DNA of 64,000 bases from JBDGYE01 sp039584255 (GTDB taxonomy: Bacteria > Gemmatimonadota > Gemmatimonadetes > Palauibacterales > Palauibacteraceae): NCBI GenBank assembly GCA_039584255.1, contig JBDGYE010000007.1, forward strand, positions 9,663 through 73,662, written 5' to 3'. Of the stretch, positions 1 to 7,232 are shown one piece after another. Position numbers and translations under genes: made by a program. Under the pieces are notes generated by a model that worked only from the letters and a program-made list of their open reading frames with translations, was not told the origin of the DNA and made no database searches. Position 1 is the stretch's first letter; each line of letters opens with the position of its first letter.

Positions 1-12
1 TCGTACGGAACA
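1..12 (-). CDS. start of a gene leaving the left edge (partial)
   Basis: Only the first four codons (M-F-R-T) are inside the window. The call rests on a good ribosome binding site, AGAAGGAGG, five bases before an ATG on the minus strand, lying just downstream of the isochorismatase-like gene and in the same direction, so the two may form an operon. Nothing can be said about its function. Confidence 0.45.
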
Positions 13-69
13 TCCAAGCCTCCTTCTCTGGGGAAAAAGGGACGATGCCGGTCCCGCTGGCCCGTCCCG

Positions 70-813
70 CTAGTTCGTCATCGCCGCCACGGCCTCGTCG
101 GTCGTCCACACGGCGTTTGCCATGAACCGGAAGTTGACCAGGGCGGTCTGGTATCCATCGCCGTCCGGCACCTTCGCGGCTGCTGTCGCGTCCTTCACGA
201 CCGCGACCTCGAAGCCCTGCTCGAGCAGCTCGCGCATGTGTGACTCGGTGCACAGGTTCGCCGACATTCCGGCCAGGATGACCTTGTCCACACCCCGCTT
301 CCTGAGCTGCAAGACCAGGTCGTTCGTCTCCGGGCCGTAGACCTTATGCGGACTGGATACCACCGTCTTCCCATCCTTGATATAGGGCTTGTACCGCTCG
401 AGCCAGTCCGCGCCGGACCCCTCGAAGCCTTCCAGGCTCAACGGATCCACTCGGTCGAACATGCCGATGTCGTGCATCAGGACCTCGAGGGCGCCCTCGA
501 ACTTCCAGCCGTGGTCGGTAGGGTAGTAGTAATGGGGAGAGACGAACACCTGCATCCCGATCTTCTTCGCCGTCTTCAGCAGTGTCTCGATGTTGTCGAC
601 CGTGTTGTTCTCAGTCACGCTCTCGCCGACTACCCCCCACGTCACACCCTCCGGACTCAGGAAGTCGTTCTGCGGGTCGGTGATCACGAGAGCGGTGCGC
701 TCCAGTTCTACCGTGACTCCCGGGTCCGGGAGTTGGGCAGCGAGGTCGGACGGTGCGCTCGCGACTCCGAGCACAGCCGCTGCCACCATAGGAAAGTAGC
801 TTTGCATTCTCAT
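70..813 (-). CDS. secreted isochorismatase-family cysteine hydrolase
   Basis: A 247-residue protein of the isochorismatase-like hydrolase family, which cleaves amides or vinyl ethers with an Asp-Lys-Cys triad. The Asp is in 'VITDPQNDFL', the Lys in 'SSPHKVYGPETND' and the Cys in 'GMSANLCTESH'. The start is fixed by AAGGAGG five bases before the ATG; the reading frame stays open upstream but that part has no coding character. The first about 27 residues (MRMQSYFPMVAAAVLG..., ending near AAQ) look like a Sec signal peptide, so the enzyme probably acts outside the cytoplasm, which is less usual for the family. Substrate unknown. It probably shares a transcript with the gene starting at position 12. 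Confidence 0.85.
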   Translation of the reverse strand: MRMQSYFPMVAAAVLGVASAPSDLAAQLPDPGVTVELERTALVITDPQNDFLSPEGVTWGVVGESVTENNTVDNIETLLKTAKKIGMQVFVSPHYYYPTDHGWKFEGALEVLMHDIGMFDRVDPLSLEGFEGSGADWLERYKPYIKDGKTVVSSPHKVYGPETNDLVLQLRKRGVDKVILAGMSANLCTESHMRELLEQGFEVAVVKDATAAAKVPDGDGYQTALVNFRFMANAVWTTDEAVAAMTN

Positions 814-1184
814 TACAACCTCCTTGAGGGAAAACGCAGCCTGCCTCTCGCACTCCCCCAGTAACGGGAACGCATGCCGTTCCGGTTCCGCGCGGCCCCA
901 GGCAGGGCTTCCCGAGCTTCTGTCTTCGTGCTGTATGAACAAACGGCGGGAGGATTCTCGACAACGACTTGCTGGAAGCTGTCTCCAACCGCGCGTGCCT
1001 CTAAGTCGCAGGAATGCTCGTCCACGATAAGCAGGAATCGGCGGTTCCGGAAGGCTGGCTGTGAGCGGCACCTTCTCCGGACCCGCGTCATTCTCTATTC
1101 ATTGTGTATCGTCCGGCTGGGGCTCCGAGCAGCGCGGGTCGCTCGGGAGTCGGGCGGCTAATAGACCACGGTCAGAGACGGTTG
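814..1184. other. divergent intergenic region
   Basis: About 370 bases between the isochorismatase-like gene (minus) and the sigma factor gene (plus). Both promoters should lie here, but I see no convincing -35/-10 pair, repeat or small gene. The AT-richer run near 1088-1110 is the most likely place for the plus-strand promoter. Confidence 0.4.
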
Positions 1185-1763
1185 ATGCAGGAGGAGAGCG
1201 GGTTTCGCGGAGAGGTCACGCAGCTGCTCATGGCAGCGCGACAGGGAGATCGGCAGGCTGTCGATCGGCTTATGCCCCTGCTGTACGACCAGCTTCGAGG
1301 CCTGGCGCAGGCGCAGCTGGCCAGAGAGCGGGCCGGACACACGCTCCATGCCACCGGCCTGGTCCACGAGGTTTACCTGAAGCTGGCTGCGGGCGGCGGT
1401 GTCGTCGCCGCCGACCGATCGCACTTTCTGGCCATCGCTGCGCGCGCCATGCGGCAGGTGCTGGTAGATCACGCGCGGCGCAGGCAGGCGGCCAAGAGGG
1501 GAGGCGGTTGGAACGTTACGACCCTGACCAACGGAGCCGAGTTTGTGGAGTTCCGCCCGGAGGAGATGCTGGCGCTCGACCGGGCGCTGGATGAGCTGGA
1601 CGAAAGACAGCGGCAGGTTGTCGAGTACCGCTTCTTCGGGGGCATGGAGGAGACGGAGATCGCGTCTGTCCTCGGAATCTCCGAGCGCACCGTCCGGCGT
1701 GACTGGGTGAAGGCGCGGGCGTGGCTCCACCGCTCGCTGTATCCCGAGCGGGAGGGTGGGTGA
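1185..1763 (+). CDS. ECF sigma factor, TIGR02999 type
   Basis: A 192-residue RNA polymerase sigma factor of the extracytoplasmic function group. Region 2 contains 'LHATGLVHEVYLKL' and 'AIAARAMRQVLVDHARRRQ' (typical of TIGR02999); region 4 contains 'ERQRQVVEYRFFGGMEETE' followed by the helix-turn-helix 'IASVLGISERTVRRDWVKA'. Members of this group are usually encoded beside serine/threonine kinases and have no classical anti-sigma factor. The chosen ATG has only a weak purine-rich leader (AGAGACGG); the frame is open back to 1104, but conservation starts around residue 10 of the form given here. The next gene, 18 bases on, is the truncated kinase that would normally be its partner. Confidence 0.9.
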   Translation: MQEESGFRGEVTQLLMAARQGDRQAVDRLMPLLYDQLRGLAQAQLARERAGHTLHATGLVHEVYLKLAAGGGVVAADRSHFLAIAARAMRQVLVDHARRRQAAKRGGGWNVTTLTNGAEFVEFRPEEMLALDRALDELDERQRQVVEYRFFGGMEETEIASVLGISERTVRRDWVKARAWLHRSLYPEREGG

Positions 1764-1781
1764 GGAGAATGGACCGGGTAG

Positions 1782-2018
1782 ATGACGAACCCTGAGAGGC
1801 AGCGGATCGAGGACCTGTTCGAGGAGGCCCTCGAGCACCCCGCCCCGGAACGGGAGTCGTGGCTGGCATCGGCGTGCCCGGACGAGCCAGGCCTCCGTAA
1901 GGAGGTACTGGAGCTGTTGGCCGCGCACGGGCGCGGTAGAGGCATTCTCGAGACCGATCCCTCCACGGGTCGACCTGCGGACGCCGGTCGATACCGCTCG
2001 CTCAGCGGCGGCGACTGA
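1782..2018 (+). pseudogene. serine/threonine kinase, N-terminal stub only
   Basis: A 78-residue frame. Residues 1-60 match the short helical region that precedes the kinase domain in sigma-factor-linked kinases: 'ERQRIEDLFEEALEHP', 'RESWLASACPDEPGLRKEV' and 'LELLAAHGRG'. It then reaches 'GRYRSLSGGD' and stops, exactly where the kinase glycine loop (GRYR.L..LG.GG) should begin. The whole catalytic domain is missing and a convergent lipoprotein gene starts seven bases further. The simplest reading is a deletion that removed the kinase and left its stub beside an intact sigma factor. A small functional protein is possible but less likely. Confidence 0.65.
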
Positions 2019-2024
2019 CCCCCA

Positions 2025-2573
2025 CTAGACTGCCGCCGGCGCTGGCGAGACATACCCGCAGGCCGGGGTCCTTTTGAGTGCGCAGTAGACGCGACGGAGC
2101 GACTCCAGGGAAACGTCCTCCCAGTGGTCCTCGCCCTCGAACACGCCGTTCAGGACACCGCCCCACAGGCCGGCCGCCACTCCCATGCCGAGTCCAGCCT
2201 TCGCTCCCTCCCCGGGCTCGCCGAACAGGGCACCGATAAACAGCCCGCCGGCGGTCCCAGCGGCGGCGCCGATCGCGGTCTCCTTTGCAGTTCTGCTCAG
2301 AACTCCCTCGAACGTGGTCAGCTGGCCGCGATGGAGCTGGACCCTGACGATCCGGTCCACCGGCACGGTGATGTCCGGCTTCGGCTCGTCCCACACGATC
2401 AGCAGCAGGCTGTCCGCGTCCCACTCGACCAGGGCACCCTTGTAGGTCCTGCCGTCCGAGACCTTCATCTTTACCCACAGCTCGTCCTCTGTTGCCTTGG
2501 AGTACTGCTTGACCGACGTGCACCCCGTGAGAACGAGAGCGGCTGTCGCTGTATATGCTATGAGGCGTCGCAT
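2025..2573 (-). CDS. glycine-zipper lipoprotein, unknown function
   Basis: A 182-residue predicted lipoprotein. The signal 'MRRLIAYTATAALVLTGC' ends in the lipobox LTGC, and GGAGG lies five bases before the chosen ATG. Residues about 25-90 resemble a small beta barrel of the LSm-like or SH3-like kind ('WVKMKVSDGRTYKGALVEWD...'), and residues about 100-145 are Gly/Ala-rich ('ETAIGAAAGTAGGLFIGALF'), a glycine-zipper-like membrane segment. Probably envelope-associated. I do not recognise a named family. It converges on the kinase stub. Confidence 0.7.
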   Translation of the reverse strand: MRRLIAYTATAALVLTGCTSVKQYSKATEDELWVKMKVSDGRTYKGALVEWDADSLLLIVWDEPKPDITVPVDRIVRVQLHRGQLTTFEGVLSRTAKETAIGAAAGTAGGLFIGALFGEPGEGAKAGLGMGVAAGLWGGVLNGVFEGEDHWEDVSLESLRRVYCALKRTPACGYVSPAPAAV

Positions 2574-2855
2574 CTTTGCCTCCGTGTCCATGCTCGGAGG
2601 GGGGCTTCAGCTCCACGCTGTCCGGGGGCGGTCAAGCAGGGATCAAGAGCGGGTTAGATGCAGCTCGCTGGTGCGGCTGGACGATGACTCGCCGCCGGGG
2701 CGCTCCCGGTCAGGAGGCATCGGAGTGCACGTCCAATGTGTGCAGACCCTACAGAGATATCCGTTGGAGAAGTAACGACCGTGGAGGATGCCGGCTCGAC
2801 TCGGCCGACGGGACGACCCCGGCTGAGAGGTTCGGACCAGCGGGCACAGCCGGGG

Positions 2856-3110
2856 TCAGGCCAACACGCGGTACACCCTGTCGTGATCGCGAACGCGCTC
2901 ATCCACCAGGATTCCGACCTCGGCGCCGGCGTCCGCAGAGTCGACCGGTCCGTGCTCGATCTGGATGGACGTGACCTTCTGATCGAAGCAGGTGGTATGA
3001 CCCTCGAACCGGAGGGTATCGCCCACGCTCACGCCTTCGCTGAGCTTGACGGCGGCGACTCCCGGCCGTGCGAAGTAGTGGGTCACCATCCCTACGAGCT
3101 GGTCTTCCAT
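2856..3110 (-). CDS. possible separate translation of the C-terminal barrel (nested start)
   Basis: Inside the preceding gene and in the same frame, ATG at 3110 follows GGAGG with a six-base gap, better than the leader of the full-length start. Translation from here gives an 84-residue protein starting 'MEDQLVGMVTHYF', matching the length and start of stand-alone translation-elongation-factor-like proteins. Either two formerly separate genes lost the intervening stop, or one transcript makes both a fusion and a free barrel. Seen: the ribosome site and frame. Inferred: that it is used. Confidence 0.45.
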   Translation of the reverse strand: MEDQLVGMVTHYFARPGVAAVKLSEGVSVGDTLRFEGHTTCFDQKVTSIQIEHGPVDSADAGAEVGILVDERVRDHDRVYRVLA

Positions 3111-3725
3111 TCGTGACCTCCTGTGTCGCTGTTCCCCCTCTTTCCAAACCTCGGCTTCGAAGCCGTAGAGGACCGCGTCCGGCTCCTTCCAGGCCTCCGG
3201 CGGAAGCCCGGCCTTGAGGCAGAGGTTCTCCAGGAACTGCCGGCGGTCCCACCCCCAGTCGAGGGGCACTTCGGGTAGGAGCAGACCCGAGAACGGTCCC
3301 AGCACGATCATGAGACCGTGTCGTCCGATCTCTACATCTTCCTCGGAGATGGGCTCCATGGGCCCGAGCGCATTGATCTCGATGCTGATTTCCGGTAGCT
3401 CCTCCAGCGTCACACCGGGAAAACGAGGGTCGTCCGTGGCCGCCGCGACGGCGACTCGCCTGACCGATTCGACCAGCGCAGCCGCAGCCACGACCTCTCC
3501 ACGGCAACCGCGGAGCTCGCCGGAGTCCCGATTGCGCAGCGTCACGAATGCGGGCCGAAGCTCGTTGAGGCCTGGCAGAGCTGTCTCGTCCGCGGGTACT
3601 TCCCGTCGAGAGAGGTGGGCCTCGAGTGACTCACGCGCAGCACGGAGCAGTTCCCCGCGCTCCTCTGTCGTCAGGCCAGCCGCGGGATGTGTCGTTTTTG
3701 AGGCGGAGCTGCTGTCGTCGGTCAT
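2856..3725 (-). CDS. AMMECR1-domain protein fused to a translation-factor-like barrel
   Basis: A 289-residue, two-domain protein. Residues about 15-195 form an AMMECR1 / AmmeMemoRadiSam-system A domain, with the conserved 'LRGCRGEV' preceded by 'PAFVTLRN' and followed by 'DPRFPGVTLEELPEISIEI'. Residues 206-289 form a small beta-barrel domain resembling the stand-alone 'translation elongation factor-like' proteins ('GMVTHYFARPGVAAVKLSEG', 'GDTLRFEGHTTCF', 'QIEHGPVDSADAGAEVGI'). AMMECR1 proteins usually occur with Memo and a radical-SAM partner; neither is here. An internal ATG at 3110 has its own strong ribosome binding site, so the barrel may also be made alone (see the nested entry). A TATATT box lies 35 bases upstream of the first ATG. 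Confidence 0.85.
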   Translation of the reverse strand: MTDDSSSASKTTHPAAGLTTEERGELLRAARESLEAHLSRREVPADETALPGLNELRPAFVTLRNRDSGELRGCRGEVVAAAALVESVRRVAVAAATDDPRFPGVTLEELPEISIEINALGPMEPISEEDVEIGRHGLMIVLGPFSGLLLPEVPLDWGWDRRQFLENLCLKAGLPPEAWKEPDAVLYGFEAEVWKEGEQRHRRSRMEDQLVGMVTHYFARPGVAAVKLSEGVSVGDTLRFEGHTTCFDQKVTSIQIEHGPVDSADAGAEVGILVDERVRDHDRVYRVLA

Positions 3726-3759
3726 GGTTCGAGCACCCGTGCGTGCGATGGTGCGGTTG

Positions 3760-3765
3760 AATATA
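3760..3765 (-). promoter_or_regulatory. candidate -10 box (TATATT)
   Basis: TATATT on the minus strand, 35 bases upstream of the AMMECR1-fusion ATG, standing out in GC-rich sequence. The same hexamer recurs upstream of several other minus-strand genes in the window. No clear -35 partner is visible. Confidence 0.35.
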
Positions 3766-3883
3766 TGCAGACGGCGCTCGGGCGGCAGCGGCCATGGGGA
3801 GAATGTTGGCCAGCCTGGGCCGCCCCTGTAGGTTCATAGCGGCAGACCTTCCACGCCTTCCATCGGTCAGTTCGGAGAGAGCC

Positions 3884-4351
3884 ATGATCACTCTCCTCGT
3901 CAACGGCGAGCGGCGCCAGCTGGACGCCGACGCCGCGATGCCTCTCCTGTGGGCTCTTCGCGATCTCATGAATCTCAAGGGCGCCAAGTTCGGCTGCGGA
4001 ATGGGGCTGTGCGGCTCGTGCACGGTCCACCTCGATGGCGAGCCCGTGCGCTCCTGCATCACGCCGATCTCGGCGGCCGAGGGCAAGGCCGTTACGACGA
4101 TCGAAGGCCTGTCGACCGACGGTACGCACCGGGTCCAGATCGCGTGGGCGGAGCTCAATGTTCCGCAGTGTGGCTACTGCCAGCCGGGGCAGATCATGAG
4201 CGCCGTGGCGCTCCTGGAGCGCACCCCGCATCCGACTGAAGGCCAGATCGAGGAGGCCATGGCCGGCAACCTGTGCCGGTGCGGAACCTACCTGGGGATC
4301 AAGCGGGCGATCCAGCAGGCGTCGCAGGTGGCCATTGGAGGTGGCTCATGA
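3884..4351 (+). CDS. molybdenum hydroxylase, 2Fe-2S subunit (IorA type)
   Basis: A 155-residue iron-sulfur subunit of the xanthine oxidase family. The N-terminal plant-type [2Fe-2S] domain has cysteines in 'CGMGLCGSCTVHLDG' and 'RSC'; the C-terminal four-helix [2Fe-2S] domain has 'PQCGYCQPGQIM' and 'LCRCGTYLGIKRAI'. It passes electrons from the molybdopterin subunit that follows. The chosen ATG follows GGAGAG. Its stop overlaps the next start (ATGA), indicating coupled translation. As in isoquinoline 1-oxidoreductase (IorAB), no FAD subunit is present, so electrons probably go to a cytochrome or another membrane acceptor. Confidence 0.93.
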   Translation: MITLLVNGERRQLDADAAMPLLWALRDLMNLKGAKFGCGMGLCGSCTVHLDGEPVRSCITPISAAEGKAVTTIEGLSTDGTHRVQIAWAELNVPQCGYCQPGQIMSAVALLERTPHPTEGQIEEAMAGNLCRCGTYLGIKRAIQQASQVAIGGGS

Positions 4352-6555
4352 ACGCCGTGCGCAAGATCAGCCGGCGGAGCTTCGTGCGGACCACGGGAGT
4401 GGCGGGATCGGCACTCGTCCTCGGCGTCCGCACAGGTTTGGGGAGAACTCTGTTTGCCCCGGAAGGCAAGGTGACCCCGTTCGAGCCCAACGTTTACGTC
4501 AGCATCGGCGAGGATGGGATCATCCAGCTGACGGTGCACCGGCAGGAGATGGGCCAGGGAGCGAGGACAACTTGCTGCATGCTCCTGGCCGAGGAGCTGG
4601 ATGTCGACATCGACGCCGTCAGGGTCGTTCAGGCTACGGCCTACGGAAAGTACGGGCCCCAGCACACGGCCGGGAGCACCACGGTTCGCATGAACTGGGA
4701 GCCGCTCCGCAGAGCCGGAGCCGCCGCCCGCGAGATGCTGGTGGGTGCCGCCGCGCTCACCTGGGACGTGCCTGCGGAGCAATGCCGGACGGAAGCCGGC
4801 GTGGTGATCCACGGCCCGACCGACATACGTCTCGGATACGGCGAGGTGGCGTCGAAGGCAGCCGAGCTCCCCGTCCCGGAAGAGCCGTCGCTGAAGAGCG
4901 CGGCCGAGTTTCGAATCATCGGGAAGCCTCATCCTTTGATCGACGTGGGTGACATCATTCAGGGCAAGGCCGTCTTCGGATGGGACGTACAGATACCGGA
5001 CATGCTCTACGCCAGCCTCGAGCGAAGCCCCATGGTGAAGGGCACCTTGCGGCGCTACGACGCCGCGGCCGCCCGCGCCGTAAGGGATGTCGTGGACGTA
5101 CTCGAGCTGGAAGCGAACGAATCCGGGCTCACCAACAACTCCCTGGCGGTTGTGGCACGGAACACGTGGGCCGCCCTGCAGGGCCGGGCAGCGCTGGATG
5201 TAGAATGGGACCAAGGGCCGCTCCCGCCGGAGAACAGCGACGAGTATCGGGCGCGGCTGGAGGAGATCGGGGGGCGTCCGGGCCAGCCGAAGCGATTGGA
5301 AGGCGACTTCGAGGCCGCCGTTGCTGCCGCCGACCGCGTGATCGAGGCAACGTATCACGGCCCCTACCTGGTGCACGCGCCGATGGAGCCGCCTGCCTGC
5401 ACGGCCCGGGTGGAGGGCGACGTGTGCGAGGTGTGGTCGCCCACGCAGGCCCCGCAGTGGACTCGCGGCGAGGTGGCGGGTGCCGTGGGGCTTCCGGAGT
5501 CCAACGTGACAGTGAACGTCACGCTGCTCGGCGGCGGGTTCGGCCGGAAGTCGAAACCAGACTTCGCCGTGGAGGCGGCGCTGCTGGCGCAGAAGCTAGG
5601 CCAGCCGGTGAGGGTGATGTGGACGCGCCAGGACGAAGTCCGACACGGCTTCTACCGGGCGCAGAACTTCCAGCTCCTCAAGGCGACGATCGACGCCGAC
5701 GGCAATCCCACGGGGTGGATGCACCGGACGGTCTTCCCGGGCATCGGATGGGGTTTCGACCCGAACAGCGTGGGGCCCAGCGACAACGAGCTCGCCCAGG
5801 GCATGACCAACATCCCGTACCGCTTCCCCAACCTACAGCTCGAAGCCGGCGCCATCGCGTCCAGCGTGCGGGTCGGGTGGATGCGATCGGTCTGCAACAC
5901 GTTCCACTCGTTCGCCGTCAACGGCTTCATGGACGAGCTGGCGCGCGAGCTTGGCCGAGACCCGGTGGCGTTCCACCTCGAGATGCTGGGCGAGCCCCGG
6001 ATCCTGGAGCTCTCGGAGGCCGACCGGCGGAGCCCGCACAAGTTCGACACGGGCCGCTTGGGGAAGGTGATGCAGGCGGCCGCGGAAATGGCGAATTGGG
6101 GACGCTCGCTGCCAGCGCGGCATGGTCTCGGGTTCGCAGCCCAGTACAGCTTTCTGAGTTACGTGGGTATGGTCGCTCACGTGTCCGTGGACGGCGACGG
6201 CGAGCTCACGGTGCACGAGGTGTACTGCGCCCTGGACTGCGGACCGGTGGTGAACCCGGACGTCCTCGAGGCGCAGATGCAGGGCGCCGTGGCCATGGGG
6301 TTGTCGCTGGCGAAGCATGGCCGGGTGACCTTGAAGGACGGCGTGGTGGAGCAGGGCAACTACGACGACTATCCGATCGTTCGGATGCCCGAGATGCCGC
6401 GAGTCGACGTGCGGGTGCTGGCGAGCGACACGCTTCCAACGGGCATCGGCGAGCCGGGCGTCCCACCCACGGCTCCGGCCGTGGCCAACGCGATCTTCGC
6501 CGCGACGGGCAGGCGGATTCGGGACCTCCCGTTTGCGGGACAGGACCTGGGCTGA
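4348..6555 (+). CDS. molybdenum hydroxylase, molybdopterin-binding subunit (IorB type)
   Basis: A 735-residue catalytic subunit of the aldehyde oxidase / xanthine dehydrogenase family, the usual IorB length. It begins with a twin-arginine signal ('ISRRSFVRTTGVAGSALVLG'), so the folded complex is probably exported with its small partner. Cofactor-binding signatures include 'VHRQEMGQGARTTCCMLLAE', 'LLGGGFGRKSKPDFAVEAAL' and 'GWMRSVCNTFHSFAVNGF', and the catalytic glutamate lies in 'GIGEPGVPPTAPAVANA'. GGAGG precedes the ATG. It would hydroxylate an aldehyde or N-heteroaromatic substrate that cannot be named from sequence. No XdhC-type maturation factor is adjacent. Confidence 0.93.
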   Translation: MNAVRKISRRSFVRTTGVAGSALVLGVRTGLGRTLFAPEGKVTPFEPNVYVSIGEDGIIQLTVHRQEMGQGARTTCCMLLAEELDVDIDAVRVVQATAYGKYGPQHTAGSTTVRMNWEPLRRAGAAAREMLVGAAALTWDVPAEQCRTEAGVVIHGPTDIRLGYGEVASKAAELPVPEEPSLKSAAEFRIIGKPHPLIDVGDIIQGKAVFGWDVQIPDMLYASLERSPMVKGTLRRYDAAAARAVRDVVDVLELEANESGLTNNSLAVVARNTWAALQGRAALDVEWDQGPLPPENSDEYRARLEEIGGRPGQPKRLEGDFEAAVAAADRVIEATYHGPYLVHAPMEPPACTARVEGDVCEVWSPTQAPQWTRGEVAGAVGLPESNVTVNVTLLGGGFGRKSKPDFAVEAALLAQKLGQPVRVMWTRQDEVRHGFYRAQNFQLLKATIDADGNPTGWMHRTVFPGIGWGFDPNSVGPSDNELAQGMTNIPYRFPNLQLEAGAIASSVRVGWMRSVCNTFHSFAVNGFMDELARELGRDPVAFHLEMLGEPRILELSEADRRSPHKFDTGRLGKVMQAAAEMANWGRSLPARHGLGFAAQYSFLSYVGMVAHVSVDGDGELTVHEVYCALDCGPVVNPDVLEAQMQGAVAMGLSLAKHGRVTLKDGVVEQGNYDDYPIVRMPEMPRVDVRVLASDTLPTGIGEPGVPPTAPAVANAIFAATGRRIRDLPFAGQDLG

Positions 6556-6597
6556 GGCGTCGGGGGCAGGGCGCGGAAGCCGCTGCGGCGGGGCTCC

Positions 6598-7176
6598 CTA
6601 TCCAAAGTAGGGCGGCGCGTTACCCGGCCGCCATTTGATGTTGCAGCCAACGCTCGGCGCCTGGTTCTCGAGAGCGGGCCTGCCAGCGAGAACGGCGTCG
6701 AGCGCCGCCCGAAGGTCCTCACCCGTCACCGGAATCTCGCTTCCGGGCCGACTCGCGTCGAGCTGACCGCGGTAGACCAACATTCCCTCCCCATCGAACA
6801 GGAAGAAGTCGGGCGTGCAGGCTGCTTCGAAGGCCTTCGCCACCTCCTGGGTCTCGTCGAACAGGAAGGGAAACTCCCATCCCTCGCGCTCGGCCAGCGC
6901 CTTCATCTCGGGCGGCGCGTCCTGTGGGTAGGCGAGGGGGTCGTTCGCGTTGATTGCCACGACTGCGACCCCGCGGGGCAAGTAGTCGGCGGCTAGGCGG
7001 CTCAGCTCGTCGACGACGTGCTTCACGAACGGGCAGTGGTTGCAGATGAACATCACGAGCAGCGGCTTTCCAGCGAAGTCGGCGCTCCGCACGCCTCGCC
7101 CGTCAACGGCGCCGGTGAGCGAGAACTCTGGCATCCGTGTGCCGAGCTGCAGCATGGTCGATGGAGTGACTGCCAT
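6598..7176 (-). CDS. thioredoxin-like / AhpC-TSA family protein
   Basis: A 192-residue single-domain protein with a thioredoxin fold of the AhpC/TSA type. The redox motif is 'LLVMFICNHCPFVKHVVDEL', where NHCPFVKH is typical of the bacterial 'redoxin domain' subgroup with a CxxC-like pair (C-N-H-C). The fold continues with 'GVAVVAINANDP' and 'FLFDETQEVAKAFEAACTPD', and the cis-proline region is 'ACTPDFFLFDG'. No signal peptide is seen, so it is probably cytoplasmic. GGAGGAA lies just upstream of the ATG. It is the last of a minus-strand run with the M20 hydrolase and TenA upstream. Confidence 0.88.
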   Translation of the reverse strand: MAVTPSTMLQLGTRMPEFSLTGAVDGRGVRSADFAGKPLLVMFICNHCPFVKHVVDELSRLAADYLPRGVAVVAINANDPLAYPQDAPPEMKALAEREGWEFPFLFDETQEVAKAFEAACTPDFFLFDGEGMLVYRGQLDASRPGSEIPVTGEDLRAALDAVLAGRPALENQAPSVGCNIKWRPGNAPPYFG

Positions 7177-7232
7177 CGGTTCCTCCTCCTCAAGGACGGC
7201 CGGCGATCACGGCGGACTTGACCTCGCCCGCT

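Noticed and set aside
2005..2060. Readthrough of the TGA ending the kinase stub at 2016-2018 as a second selenocysteine site.
   Set aside because: The downstream frame shows no kinase homology and soon stops; no SECIS-like stem with a GGU loop was seen.
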